Shown: positions 25,071-33,056 of the stretch, one piece after another
How the letters are laid out: every line of letters starts with the position of its first letter
How positions within the stretch are numbered: position 1 is the first letter of the stretch
Origin: RGIG8244 sp045592785
Lineage (GTDB): Bacteria; Verrucomicrobiota; Lentisphaeria; Victivallales; UBA1829
DNA: 53,885 nucleotides
NCBI GenBank assembly: GCA_045592785.1
Contig: JAZNVL010000026.1
Location: 1-53,885 of the forward strand
Direction: 5' to 3'
The notes under the pieces: generated by a model
The model's database searches: none
Told to the model about the DNA's origin: nothing
Seen by the model: only the letters and a program-made list of their open reading frames with translations
Made by a program: the position numbers and the translations under genes

Positions 25071-26816
25071 ATGCCGGACGAAGAATATGATGAAATGCAG
25101 CAGCAGTATGAAGAAACAGAAGGCGTTGAATATCAGCAGTCTGTTCCCTATTACCTCCAGAATAACAGCATCACACTGGATGACTTCAAGAAACATGCAG
25201 GCGGACCTCTGCTCTCCCTGGCTGTTCATATCGTTATCCTGATCCTTGCCGCCACCATCGTGGTGACAGAACCGCCCCAGAAGGAAGCGGAAGAAATTCA
25301 GGTGGAAATGACGGAAGTCAAGCCTGTACCGCCTCCTCCGCCTCCGCCGCCGGAACCGGTGCAGGAGATCACGGAAGTGATCAACCCCACCGACGTCCCG
25401 TTTGAACGTCCCACGATCACCACGGAAGCCGTTTCTCTGACCACCTCGGTGGATAACGTGACGACAGGTTCTGAAATGTCCGACGTGCCTGCGCCCGCGA
25501 TCTCTCTTACCGCCACGCCCAGCAATTCCGCATTGAAAATGCCGGGGCTCATGCGGCAGCGTACTGCGGGCGGGATCAAATCCAGCTTGAAGATGTACGG
25601 TGGATCCAGCCGTGGTGAGGCTTCTGTGCTGAAAGCCTTGCGCTGGTTGAAGAAAGTGCAGAATGAAGACGGTTCCTGGGGGGAAGGGAATCCCAATACA
25701 CCTGCCAATGTGGCTGTTTCCTCGGTTGCGACCCTTGCATTCCTTGCGCATGGTGAAACGCCGCAGAGTGAAGAGTTCGGCGATACCGTCTTGCGTGCGC
25801 TGAAAAAACTTTCCGGATGGGCGGAAGCCGCACCTCCGGGAGCAAGACCTGCTTACGGGAACGGATATTCCTTTGCCATGCTGGCGTATGCCCTTGCGGA
25901 AGGATACGCCATGACCAAGATCCCCATGCTGGAACGGGCGATGAACAAGGTCATCAATACCGTTGTTCAGGGGCAGAACCCCATGGGCGGATACGATTAC
26001 AATTATGCGAAAATCGCAGCCGGGATCGACCCGAAGACAGGAAAAGTCGTCGGGGTGGGTGTCCTGGGCGCCTACCGTTGCGACCTGTCTCTTGCCGGAT
26101 GGAATTATCAGGCGATGAAGGCTGCGTATGCGGCGGGTTGTGAAGTGGATGGCTTGAGCAAAGCGATCGAAAAGAGTGTGAAATGTATCCGCACCACCAA
26201 TTATGCCACCAAGCAGGGCGGTTTCACTTATACCAACTCCGTGAATGGTTTGGGCGCCAGTATTTCCATGACCAGTGTGGGTACGCTCTGTCTGCAGCTC
26301 TTCGGGGAAGGCAAAACAAAAGAAGCCCGTGCCGGGATGAAGTTTATCGAAAACTTCAAACTGAAATACGGGGATCCGGATTCCTTCCTGGAAATGGATT
26401 GGAAACACATCGGATCGGCTCCCGGGGCCGCAGGAACTATGCCCCTTTACACCTGGTACTACATGACACAGGCAGTCTTCCAGGGACACAGCGGTGACGG
26501 CAAGATCTGGAGCCGTTGGAACAAGTCGTTCCGTGAGACGCTGACGAAAGAACAGGACCGGGAAGGTTTCTGGGATTCCCCGATCGCCAAATATGGGAAA
26601 GATCCGAAGGCCCGGAACGGCGGACATGAAGGTTCCGTCGGCAGTTTCGGGACTGTGATGGGACAGCGTGTCTGGTCCACTTCCATGTGTACGCTGATGC
26701 TGGAAGTGTATTACCGGTTCCTGCCGACCTTCAAAACGACGGCTGCGGATAACGCGCATGGCGGCGGTGCCGGCGGCGCAGATGAAGAAGAGGATGACGA
26801 CGATATTTCTCTGTAA
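25071..26816 (+). CDS. TonB-like N-terminus fused to prenyltransferase/squalene-oxidase-fold barrel
   Basis: 581 aa. Residues 1-45 are acidic and cytoplasmic; one TM helix (LLSLAVHIVILILAATIVV, ~48-66) is followed by an acidic then Pro-rich segment (V-P-P repeats, ~85-95), as in TonB/energy-transducer proteins. Residues ~180-545 form an alpha/alpha barrel with QNEDGSWGEG and repeated ...GWNYQAMKAAYAAG..., the prenyltransferase/squalene oxidase repeat seen in many PVC proteins of unknown role. The QW-type motif is kept, but the DxDD catalytic Asp of squalene-hopene cyclases is not seen, so binding rather than catalysis is likely. The tail is Gly then Asp/Glu-rich. Monocistronic, with promoter and terminator. 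Confidence 0.8.
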   Translation: MPDEEYDEMQQQYEETEGVEYQQSVPYYLQNNSITLDDFKKHAGGPLLSLAVHIVILILAATIVVTEPPQKEAEEIQVEMTEVKPVPPPPPPPPEPVQEITEVINPTDVPFERPTITTEAVSLTTSVDNVTTGSEMSDVPAPAISLTATPSNSALKMPGLMRQRTAGGIKSSLKMYGGSSRGEASVLKALRWLKKVQNEDGSWGEGNPNTPANVAVSSVATLAFLAHGETPQSEEFGDTVLRALKKLSGWAEAAPPGARPAYGNGYSFAMLAYALAEGYAMTKIPMLERAMNKVINTVVQGQNPMGGYDYNYAKIAAGIDPKTGKVVGVGVLGAYRCDLSLAGWNYQAMKAAYAAGCEVDGLSKAIEKSVKCIRTTNYATKQGGFTYTNSVNGLGASISMTSVGTLCLQLFGEGKTKEARAGMKFIENFKLKYGDPDSFLEMDWKHIGSAPGAAGTMPLYTWYYMTQAVFQGHSGDGKIWSRWNKSFRETLTKEQDREGFWDSPIAKYGKDPKARNGGHEGSVGSFGTVMGQRVWSTSMCTLMLEVYYRFLPTFKTTAADNAHGGGAGGADEEEDDDDISL

Positions 26817-26839
26817 TCCATCCGGAAAACGAAGCAGTG

Positions 26840-26876
26840 ATCCCGGCGGTTTGAACGACTGCCGGGATTTTTTTTA
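26840..26876 (+). terminator. Rho-independent terminator of the 25071 gene
   Basis: Perfect stem ATCCCGGC (26840-26847) / GCCGGGAT (26861-26868) followed by T9. Confidence 0.88.
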
Positions 26877-26905
26877 TTACCGGGTGAAAAAAATCATTTT
26901 TCCGC

Positions 26906-26934
26906 TTGAAAAAAGCAGAACAGTGTATTACATT
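26906..26934 (+). promoter_or_regulatory. Promoter for the acyltransferase/umuDC transcript
   Basis: -35 TTGAAA (26906-26911), 17-nt spacer, weak -10 TACATT (26929-26934). Confidence 0.45.
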
Positions 26935-26993
26935 ACAAGAGACTTGCAGGGGACAGGTCTGCAACAGTTTAAACAGAGATCACAGGTGAAACA

Positions 26994-27806
26994 TTGAATG
27001 CGTTGTGGAACGAATTGACAACAAAACTCATGACTCCGGCATTGATCGCAGAAAAGGATCCCTATGGGATCAAATTTGCGGAGACACCGGAAGAAGTTCT
27101 GGCGACCCAGCGACTGCGTTACCGTGTGTTCAATCAGGAACAGGGAAAAGGGTTGGAATCGGCAGAAAACGACGGGATCGATCAGGATGAATACGATCGT
27201 CATTCCATACATTTGATGGTGTATCGGAAAGATACCGGGGAACCGGTGGGAACTTACCGGATCATTCCCGGACAGCAATCGGTCGCCGGGTTGTATTCTT
27301 CCCGGGAATTTCAGATCAGCGGACTGGATCCGCTGTTATCCATGACGCTGGAAGTGGGACGTTCCTGTGTGGATCCGGCGTATCGTGACGGATCGGTCGT
27401 TGCGCTGCTGTGGATGGGGATCGCCGAAATCATGCGCCGTTCCGGTATGCGTTATCTGATGGGCTGTGTCAGTCTGGAAGAGACCCGGAGTGCCGCAGGA
27501 TGGGCGTTGTACGAATATTTCAAAGTCCATGACCTGCTTGATCGTGCGGTCACTGCGGAACCGGTCAAGAGATACGAACTCCAAAAAGCCACGCCTTCCG
27601 CCGTGGAATCGTTATTCCGTGATACCGCCAGGATGCGGGAACTCATGCCGCCTTTGCTGAAAGGATATTTCCGGCTTGGTGCGCGGATATGCGGTCCCCC
27701 TGCCTTCGATTATGAATTCGGTACGGTGGATTACCTGCTTCTGCTGGACGTAGCCCGTCTGCCGGAACGGTACAGCCGTCATTTCAATGTAAAAGTGGAG
27801 GCGTGA
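26994..27806 (+). CDS. Acyl-ACP-dependent N-acyltransferase, OlsB-like
   Basis: 270 aa. TTG start at 26994 chosen for AGGTGA 5 nt upstream; the next ATG in frame is 27030 without an SD. GNAT-type fold with the hallmarks of OlsB/N-acyl amino-acid synthases: LRYRVFNQEQG, ...DEYDRHSIHLMVY, GTYRIIPG, and LEVGRSCVDPAYRDGSVVALLWMGI. OlsB transfers a 3-hydroxyacyl group from ACP to ornithine. It is followed 3 bp later by a PlsC/OlsA-type acyltransferase, the standard pair for ornithine lipids. Substrate is inferred from family and neighbour, not shown. Confidence 0.8.
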   Translation: MNALWNELTTKLMTPALIAEKDPYGIKFAETPEEVLATQRLRYRVFNQEQGKGLESAENDGIDQDEYDRHSIHLMVYRKDTGEPVGTYRIIPGQQSVAGLYSSREFQISGLDPLLSMTLEVGRSCVDPAYRDGSVVALLWMGIAEIMRRSGMRYLMGCVSLEETRSAAGWALYEYFKVHDLLDRAVTAEPVKRYELQKATPSAVESLFRDTARMRELMPPLLKGYFRLGARICGPPAFDYEFGTVDYLLLLDVARLPERYSRHFNVKVEA

Positions 27807-27809
27807 ACG

Positions 27810-28607
27810 ATGTCTTTTCTGCTCCGCGCCTTCCGCCGTCTTTACCGGATCCCCCTGATATTTCTGTGGGCGATCTGGCACGGCAGTTATTCTCTGCTTG
27901 TTCACCTGCCGCGGAAAGACCGTGTACGGCGTATGGCGATGCAGACGAAGCCCTGGGGCAGGGGCCTTGTACGTCTTTTCGGCATGAAACTCCGGGTGCA
28001 CGGGGATGTGAGCCGTTACGGGGCGGAAGGCGGTCTGGTTGTTTCCAATCACCTGGGATATCTGGATGTATTTGTTCACGGGGCAGTCTTCGGACTTCGT
28101 TTCACGCCGAAGAAAGAGATCAAAAACTGGCCTGTTTTCGGTTTGTATACTTCTTTTGCGCAACCCATCTGGATCGACCGGACCTCGCCGCGGAAATCCC
28201 GGGAAACGCTTGCGCAGTTCCGGGAGACACTGACACAGAAGATTCCGTTGATCGTTTATCCGGAAGGGACCAGTACCGATGGCAGATCGGGACTTCTGCC
28301 GTTCAAATCCACGTCTTTTGAGGCTGTTGCGGGTACGCAGATCCCGATCCAGCCGGTATTGATCTTTTACCGTTGGGATGAGAAACATGACCGTAATCCT
28401 GCGTGGTACGGCGACGATGTATTTTTTCCGCATCTCTGGCGCGTTCTGGGAAATGGACGCGTGATATGCGATATGTATCTTCTGGATCTTTACCATGCGC
28501 CGGAGGGCGCAGACCGGAAACAGATCATGGAGGACGTTCGAACGATCATGACAACAGAATATGACCGGCTTCTGCCGGAAATCATCAGGAAAGGAAATGA
28601 AATATGA
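27810..28607 (+). CDS. 1-acylglycerol-3-phosphate acyltransferase family (PlsC/OlsA-like)
   Basis: 265 aa. N-terminal hydrophobic region, then acyltransferase motif I NHLGYLD (H-x4-D), motif II PVFGLYTSFAQPIWIDR, motif III YPEGTSTDG and motif IV around QIPIQPV. Catalyses O-acylation at the membrane, either lyso-ornithine lipid (OlsA) or lysophosphatidate. GGAGG SD precedes ATG 27810; its stop overlaps the next start (ATGA). Confidence 0.9.
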   Translation: MSFLLRAFRRLYRIPLIFLWAIWHGSYSLLVHLPRKDRVRRMAMQTKPWGRGLVRLFGMKLRVHGDVSRYGAEGGLVVSNHLGYLDVFVHGAVFGLRFTPKKEIKNWPVFGLYTSFAQPIWIDRTSPRKSRETLAQFRETLTQKIPLIVYPEGTSTDGRSGLLPFKSTSFEAVAGTQIPIQPVLIFYRWDEKHDRNPAWYGDDVFFPHLWRVLGNGRVICDMYLLDLYHAPEGADRKQIMEDVRTIMTTEYDRLLPEIIRKGNEI

Positions 28608-29380
28608 TCTCTCACGAATATCAGGCATCATTCGCATGGGCATGGTGCCGTTTCTTCAAAAAACGCATCCCGGGTCTTCCGGCTGTCACGGAACATAATG
28701 TGCCTTCCAATGCACGCTGGATGGTCCCCGTTGCGGGAGCTGCTGCCGGGTTGATGGTGGTGCTTGCCACCTGGATTGTCGGATTCTTCATGGGAAAACT
28801 GGCGGCATCCTTATTCGCTGCCGTGGCGGGTTCGTTCTTCCTGGAATTCATCCGCGGATTCAGCGGTTTGAAAGCCGCATGCGCATGGATCGCGCATCGT
28901 CAGTCGGGTGCATCTCCTGCGGAAGCACTTGACTTTGATGAAGACGAATCTTCGAAGAAACCGGATTTCTCCATGCAGATCATCCCGGTCACGATCTTTC
29001 TGGTCCGCGGCGTGTTGTTCGGGTTCCTCACCTGGAACGATGCTTCGTGCTGGATCCTGTTCGCGCTGACGGGCGGATTCCTTGTGATGGCGGAACTTTC
29101 CGGTAAACTGGACAGCGAAACCTGGCAGGAATACATTCCCTGTCCGCCGGAATACCAGATGTTCCATTGGTACAGCACGATTGCGGTCCTGCTGGCGGCG
29201 GGTATTCTTTCCCTGCATCTGGGTGGTGCGATCATGGCATTTCTGGTTGCCTGGGGCATGAGCAAGTACGCCGGCTATCTCGTTTCGGAACAGAGCGGGA
29301 CGGTGAACCGGCATACACTTAATTTCTTCGGTTACTTCACGGAATGTATGCTGTTGGTGATCGGTATTCTGATGGCGTGA
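28604..29380 (+). CDS. CobS-like polytopic membrane protein
   Basis: 258 aa with about six TM segments. It recalls adenosylcobinamide-GDP ribazoletransferase (CobS): a short cytoplasmic start with FFKKRIPG, a membrane-embedded Pro/Gly-rich first helix, and C-terminal GTVNRHTLNFFGYFTE like the end of CobS. The essential acidic loop (HxDGxxDxxD) is not present; instead there is FLEFIRGFSG and a soluble acidic insert (DFDEDESSKKPD). It may be a divergent family member acting on a lipid head group with the two acyltransferases, or unrelated. ATGA-coupled to the PlsC-like gene. Confidence 0.5.
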   Translation: MISHEYQASFAWAWCRFFKKRIPGLPAVTEHNVPSNARWMVPVAGAAAGLMVVLATWIVGFFMGKLAASLFAAVAGSFFLEFIRGFSGLKAACAWIAHRQSGASPAEALDFDEDESSKKPDFSMQIIPVTIFLVRGVLFGFLTWNDASCWILFALTGGFLVMAELSGKLDSETWQEYIPCPPEYQMFHWYSTIAVLLAAGILSLHLGGAIMAFLVAWGMSKYAGYLVSEQSGTVNRHTLNFFGYFTECMLLVIGILMA

Positions 29381-29401
29381 TACGGAAAAAGAGTGTGTCT
29401 C

Positions 29402-29806
29402 ATGTCAGACGAAGTCAAACCGCCCATGATGGCAGCCCCTGCGGTATGCGGGTTTCCTTCTCCGGCGGAACAATATATGGAGTCGCCGCTTGACCTGAAC
29501 GCGCTTCTGGTCCGGAAACCTGCCGCTACATATTTTGTCCGCGCGGAAGGGGACTCCATGCTTGGTGCGGGGATCCGGCCGGGAGATATTCTTGTGGTGG
29601 ACCGATCGGTGGAGGCGCTCCCCGGTGCGATCGTGATCGCATGTGTGAACAATGAGTTTACGGTAAAGTATCTGCGCCGGAAGGATGACACATGGTATCT
29701 GGAAGGAGCGAACCCGAAATACAAACCGATCGTTTTTACTGACGGCATGGAATTGAAATTGTTCGGTGTGGTGACTGCGTGCATCCACCAGTTCAAACGG
29801 GGCTGA
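29402..29806 (+). CDS. umuD: SOS mutagenesis protein UmuD
   Basis: 134 aa from ATG 29402 (a GTG at 29393 is also possible). The LexA-like S24 peptidase features align with E. coli UmuD at a constant offset: self-cleavage Cys16-Gly17 in AVCGFPSPAEQYM, catalytic Ser52 in GDSM and Lys89 in VKYL. RecA-stimulated self-cleavage gives UmuD', the polymerase V subunit. Immediately followed by umuC. No LexA-box-like site is evident upstream; it may share the transcript of the lipid genes 21 bp before. Confidence 0.93.
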   Translation: MSDEVKPPMMAAPAVCGFPSPAEQYMESPLDLNALLVRKPAATYFVRAEGDSMLGAGIRPGDILVVDRSVEALPGAIVIACVNNEFTVKYLRRKDDTWYLEGANPKYKPIVFTDGMELKLFGVVTACIHQFKRG

Positions 29807-29808
29807 AC

Positions 29809-31065
29809 ATGATCGGTCTGGTGGACGGCAACAACTTTTTTGTGAGTTGCGAACGGGTATTCGATCCTTCGCTGGAAGGAAAACCTGTGGCAGTTCTCTC
29901 CAACAATGACGGCTGTTGTATCAGCCGGTCTTATGAGTTCAAAGCGTTGAATATTCCCATGGGTACGCCGTACTTTCAACTGAAGCCGTATATCCATCAG
30001 TACGGGTTGATCCTGAAATCCAGCAATTATGAATTATACGGTGATCTTTCCCGGCGCGTGATCGCCACCCTTGCCGAGTTTGTGCCGAGAGTGGAACAAT
30101 ATTCCATTGACGAAGCCTTCATTTACCCCCGGCTTGCCGAGGATGCCGATTTCTATTCCTTCGGCTGTCAGTTACGGAAAACCGTGCTGCAATGGGTCGG
30201 GATCCCATGCGGTGTCGGGTTCGCTCCCACAAAAACGCTGGCGAAGATCGCCAATCATATCGGAAAGAAAATGCCGTCCGGGGTATACGTCATGCCGGAA
30301 GACAGACAAGAAGTCCTCTCCCGTACGCCCGTCTCGGAAATCTGGGGCGTGGGACGCCGTCTTGCGCCGAAACTGGAACGGTTGGGATTGCGTAATGCGT
30401 GGCAGTTGAGCTGTCAGGATGTGAACCGGATGCAGAAGAAATTTTCCGTTCTGCTTGCCCGAACGATCCTGGAATTGCGTGGGATCCCCTGCGTGGAAGA
30501 GGAAGTGCCCGATGAACTCTCCAAAAGTATATCCTGTTCCCGTTCGTTCGGACACCCGGTGACGGAATTCACGGATCTGGAGGAATCGGTGGCATCCTAT
30601 ACCGCACGGGCGGCGGAGAAACTGCGGAAGGAAGGACAGCGTGCCGCCGGGGTGAACGTATACTTTCAGATGTATCCGGAATACGGACCGGATACACAAA
30701 CTGCCGGGATGACATCCACCACGGTTTCATTCGATGCGCCCACGGATGATACCGGACGTATGTTGACCGCGATCCGCCCGAAACTGCGCGGGATCTTTGT
30801 GGAAGGCAGACGGTATAAGAAGTCCGGCGTGATCTTTTTCGGGTTGGAATCGGGTGCGGTCGTGCAGGACGATCTTTTTGCTGCGCAGCAGAAAGCCCCG
30901 GAACGTTCCCCGTTGTATGAGGCGGTGGACAAGATCAATGCGAAATTCGGGCGCGGAACTCTGTTTACGCTGTCGGAAGGCATCGAAAAACCCTGGCAGA
31001 TGCGCCGGGATATGTTGTCACCGGGTTACACCACCAACTGGGATCAGCTGCTCAAAGTGAAATAG
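29809..31065 (+). CDS. umuC: Y-family DNA polymerase UmuC (Pol V catalytic subunit)
   Basis: 418 aa from ATG 29809, 2 bp after umuD. Y-family motifs are IGLVDGNNFFVSCERVF (first catalytic Asp), LSNNDGCCISRSYE, and YSIDEAF with the Asp-Glu pair; then GVGFAPTKTLAKIANH, the helix-hairpin-helix thumb (WGVGRRLAPKLERLG), and a little-finger domain to the end (YTTNWDQLLKVK). Translesion polymerase with UmuD'. Its last 14 bp overlap the convergent MBL gene, with no terminator between them. Confidence 0.95.
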   Translation: MIGLVDGNNFFVSCERVFDPSLEGKPVAVLSNNDGCCISRSYEFKALNIPMGTPYFQLKPYIHQYGLILKSSNYELYGDLSRRVIATLAEFVPRVEQYSIDEAFIYPRLAEDADFYSFGCQLRKTVLQWVGIPCGVGFAPTKTLAKIANHIGKKMPSGVYVMPEDRQEVLSRTPVSEIWGVGRRLAPKLERLGLRNAWQLSCQDVNRMQKKFSVLLARTILELRGIPCVEEEVPDELSKSISCSRSFGHPVTEFTDLEESVASYTARAAEKLRKEGQRAAGVNVYFQMYPEYGPDTQTAGMTSTTVSFDAPTDDTGRMLTAIRPKLRGIFVEGRRYKKSGVIFFGLESGAVVQDDLFAAQQKAPERSPLYEAVDKINAKFGRGTLFTLSEGIEKPWQMRRDMLSPGYTTNWDQLLKVK

Positions 31066-31822
31066 TTTTGCGCCAGGCAAGAAGCCGTGACGTCTGCATG
31101 AGAGCCAGTTCCCGCCAATCCGGATCCTGTGAGGCACCATGACGTTCCAGCAGGAGCTTGCAGGCTTCTTCCGTGGAGATCTCTTCCGGCAGAGTCTTTG
31201 CGCTTGCCAGATAGTCACGGATGATCGGGATGGAATGTTCCAGCAGCGTGATGGATTGCTTTTCATCATACATGCCGCTGCCGTCCCCGGGGAGAAAGGG
31301 GTGTCCGGCACAGATCCGCCGGATCTCACCGGCTTTCACCATGTGGAGAAGTTTTTCCATTGACCGGATCATGGAGACAGAGTCATCCCAGAGAGGATAT
31401 CCAATGAGCGTGGTCCCGATCCCCTGTACGGAATCCCCGGTGAAGAGCGTACCGCTTTCCGGTTCCAGTAGACAGATGGAGTCGTGAGAGTGTCCCGGTG
31501 TTTCGATGACCCGGAGCCGGATGCCGCCCCATTCCACGATGGAACCCTCCCGGACCTGCTCCCGTTGAAGAAACACGGTCTTGGGGAATGTGTTTCTGAT
31601 CGGCTCATTGCATTCCACATGATCGCTGTGATCGTGGGTGTTGATGACCATGAGTTTGAGTCCGTCGATGTCATTCAAAGCGGGGAGAAAATGGGGTTCG
31701 AACGCTTCTCTGACTGCGGTGTCGATGAGAATGGCGTGTGCTCCGTTCTGCAACAGCAGCGAGCTGCAGAAGAGATCTTTTTTCCATAACCACTTCAGGA
31801 ACCGGAATTGTGTTTCCGCCAT
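31052..31822 (-). CDS. Metallo-beta-lactamase-fold hydrolase
   Basis: 256 aa. Metal motifs: THDHSDH (motif 2), ETPGHSHDS (3), FTGDSV (4) and AGHP (5), giving a dinuclear site of the glyoxalase II-like MBL group. The C-terminal ~70 residues are helical, with a substrate-specific role. Substrate is not deducible. Divergent from the EamA gene; a TATAAT (31859-31864) with a poorly spaced TTGCAT may be its promoter. Confidence 0.85.
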   Translation of the reverse strand: MAETQFRFLKWLWKKDLFCSSLLLQNGAHAILIDTAVREAFEPHFLPALNDIDGLKLMVINTHDHSDHVECNEPIRNTFPKTVFLQREQVREGSIVEWGGIRLRVIETPGHSHDSICLLEPESGTLFTGDSVQGIGTTLIGYPLWDDSVSMIRSMEKLLHMVKAGEIRRICAGHPFLPGDGSGMYDEKQSITLLEHSIPIIRDYLASAKTLPEEISTEEACKLLLERHGASQDPDWRELALMQTSRLLAWRKTISL

Positions 31823-31885
31823 GATGAAGACTCCTTGTTTGTTTCTGTTCCCCGATACATTATATCAAAAAATGGAAAATGCAAG

Positions 31886-31913
31886 TTGAAAAAAGATATT
31901 TGTATGGTATATT
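31886..31913 (+). promoter_or_regulatory. Promoter for the EamA leader and gene
   Basis: -35 TTGAAA (31886-31891), 16-nt spacer, -10 TATATT (31908-31913). Transcription would start near 31920, 140 nt before the gene. Confidence 0.6.
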
Positions 31914-31919
31914 ATACGC

Positions 31920-32061
31920 TGTCCGTTGAAAAACGGACCCCTGCATGGTGCGCAAGGATGCGGAATTTGATCGCCGTGAAAACGGTTTCTGTGTGATTGC
32001 ACGCCATGATATATATATGCCGGGATGATGTCCCGGCTTTTTTTACAGATAGAGATCGAAC
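31920..32061 (+). promoter_or_regulatory. Structured 5' leader with internal terminator (attenuator candidate)
   Basis: Begins with a hairpin GTCCGTT/AACGGAC closed by a GAAA loop (~31921-31938), then a short frame (ATG ~31944) of 27 codons (MVRKDAEFDRREN...) whose stop falls inside a terminator stem at 32019-32037. No known riboswitch class was recognised. The terminator would block the EamA gene unless it is relieved. Confidence 0.45.
32019..32044 (+). terminator. Intrinsic terminator in the EamA leader
   Basis: Stem GCCGGGA (32019-32025) / TCCCGGC (32031-32037), 5-nt loop, followed by T7. It lies only 17 bp before the EamA start codon and is oriented to stop transcription from the 31886-31913 promoter. 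Confidence 0.8.
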
Positions 32062-32949
32062 ATGATTATGAATAAGAAATTGGCTGTCACCGCAATATTG
32101 AGCGCGATGATCAGCGTACAGAGCGGGGCATCGATAGCCAAATATCTGTTCCGTCTGCTGGGACCTGCCGGGGCTGTCACGCTCCGGGTTGGGCTTGCCG
32201 GGATCATTCTTGCCATTATCAACCGTCCGAAGGTCCATCTTTACACCCGGAAACAATGGTGGAGTATTATTTTCTACGGGCTGACGATCGGCGGGATGAA
32301 CATTTCATTTTACTACGGGATCCAGCGTGTCCCGCTGGGGGTGGGTGTGACGGTCGAATTCATCGGACCACTGACACTTGCCCTGCTTGCGTCCCGGAAA
32401 GCACTGGACTTTCTCTGGGTGTTTCTGGCGGCGGCGGGGATCCTGATGATCGTGCCGTGGAATTCCGGGGCAGGGGACTGGCTCGGCGTGATGCTGGTGG
32501 CTTTTGCCGGGGTGGTATGGGCATTTTATATCATTGCCACCGGACGGCTTGCGGGAACGATGAAGAGTACGGATGCTCTGACCTGCGGATTGTTGGTGGC
32601 GGCCGTTCTTTCCCTTCCGTTCAGTATAATCAGCGGCGATTTGTTTTGTCTGAACGGGAAACTGTTGTTGATCGGGCTTGGTGTTGCCGTATTTTCCAGT
32701 ATTCTCCCGCTCTTTTTTGAATTGATCTCCATGAACCGTCTGACCGCCAAGACATTCAGTGTATTGCAAAGTCTGCAACCGGTCTGTGCGGCATTATCGG
32801 GCTTGGTCTTTCTGGGAGAACAGTTGAGCCTGATGCAATGGTGTGCCGTTTTCTGTGTGATCGCCGCCAGTGCGGGAGCGACCATGACTGCTCCGGAAAA
32901 AGAGAGTCCGGCGGCGGAAAAAGAAAATGGTACGCGGCGCGGGACTTGA
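32062..32949 (+). CDS. EamA-family (DMT superfamily) transporter
   Basis: 295 aa with ten predicted TM helices in two EamA repeats: first repeat LRVGLAGIILAII, YYGIQRVPLGVGVTVEFIGPL; second LIGLGVAVFSSILPLFFELISMNRLTAKTFSVLQSLQPVCAALSGLVFLGE. The glycine/proline-rich ends resemble RhtA-like threonine/homoserine exporters; the substrate is not certain. The last seven codons (NGTRRGT-stop) are templated by the complement of the tRNA-Leu 3' part. A 17-bp gap separates its start from a terminator hairpin, so expression is probably controlled by attenuation. Confidence 0.88.
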   Translation: MIMNKKLAVTAILSAMISVQSGASIAKYLFRLLGPAGAVTLRVGLAGIILAIINRPKVHLYTRKQWWSIIFYGLTIGGMNISFYYGIQRVPLGVGVTVEFIGPLTLALLASRKALDFLWVFLAAAGILMIVPWNSGAGDWLGVMLVAFAGVVWAFYIIATGRLAGTMKSTDALTCGLLVAAVLSLPFSIISGDLFCLNGKLLLIGLGVAVFSSILPLFFELISMNRLTAKTFSVLQSLQPVCAALSGLVFLGEQLSLMQWCAVFCVIAASAGATMTAPEKESPAAEKENGTRRGT

Positions 32950-33012
32950 ACCCGCACATCTTACGATACAAGAACCTAAATCTTGCGTGTCTGCCAATTT
33001 CACCAGCCGCGC
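32928..33012 (-). tRNA. tRNA-Leu (TAG)
   Basis: 85-nt class II cloverleaf on the minus strand: acceptor GCGCGGC/GCCGCGT (one G-T pair), D-arm TGGTGAAATTGGCAGACAC, anticodon stem-loop CAAGA-TTTAGGT-TCTTG with anticodon TAG, a long variable arm, T-arm GGGTTCAAGTCCC and encoded CCA (32928-32930). Overlaps the 3' end of the EamA gene by 22 bp, antisense. Confidence 0.93.
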
Positions 33013-33023
33013 ACATTATGGGT

Positions 33024-33051
33024 AATATACCACAGGTGAACGAAATTACAA
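33024..33051 (-). promoter_or_regulatory. Promoter for tRNA-Leu
   Basis: Minus strand: -35 TTGTAA (33046-33051), 16-nt spacer, -10 TATATT (33024-33029), 11 bp from the tRNA 5' end. The -35 lies just downstream of the kinase stop. Confidence 0.6.
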
Positions 33052-33056
33052 GACGG

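Noticed and set aside
29340..29401. Canonical LexA box upstream of umuD
   Set aside because: No CTGT-N8-ACAG or close variant could be seen.
31920..32044. Fluoride or guanidine riboswitch in the EamA leader
   Set aside because: Key conserved loops of these classes were not found; only a general attenuator-like layout is supported.
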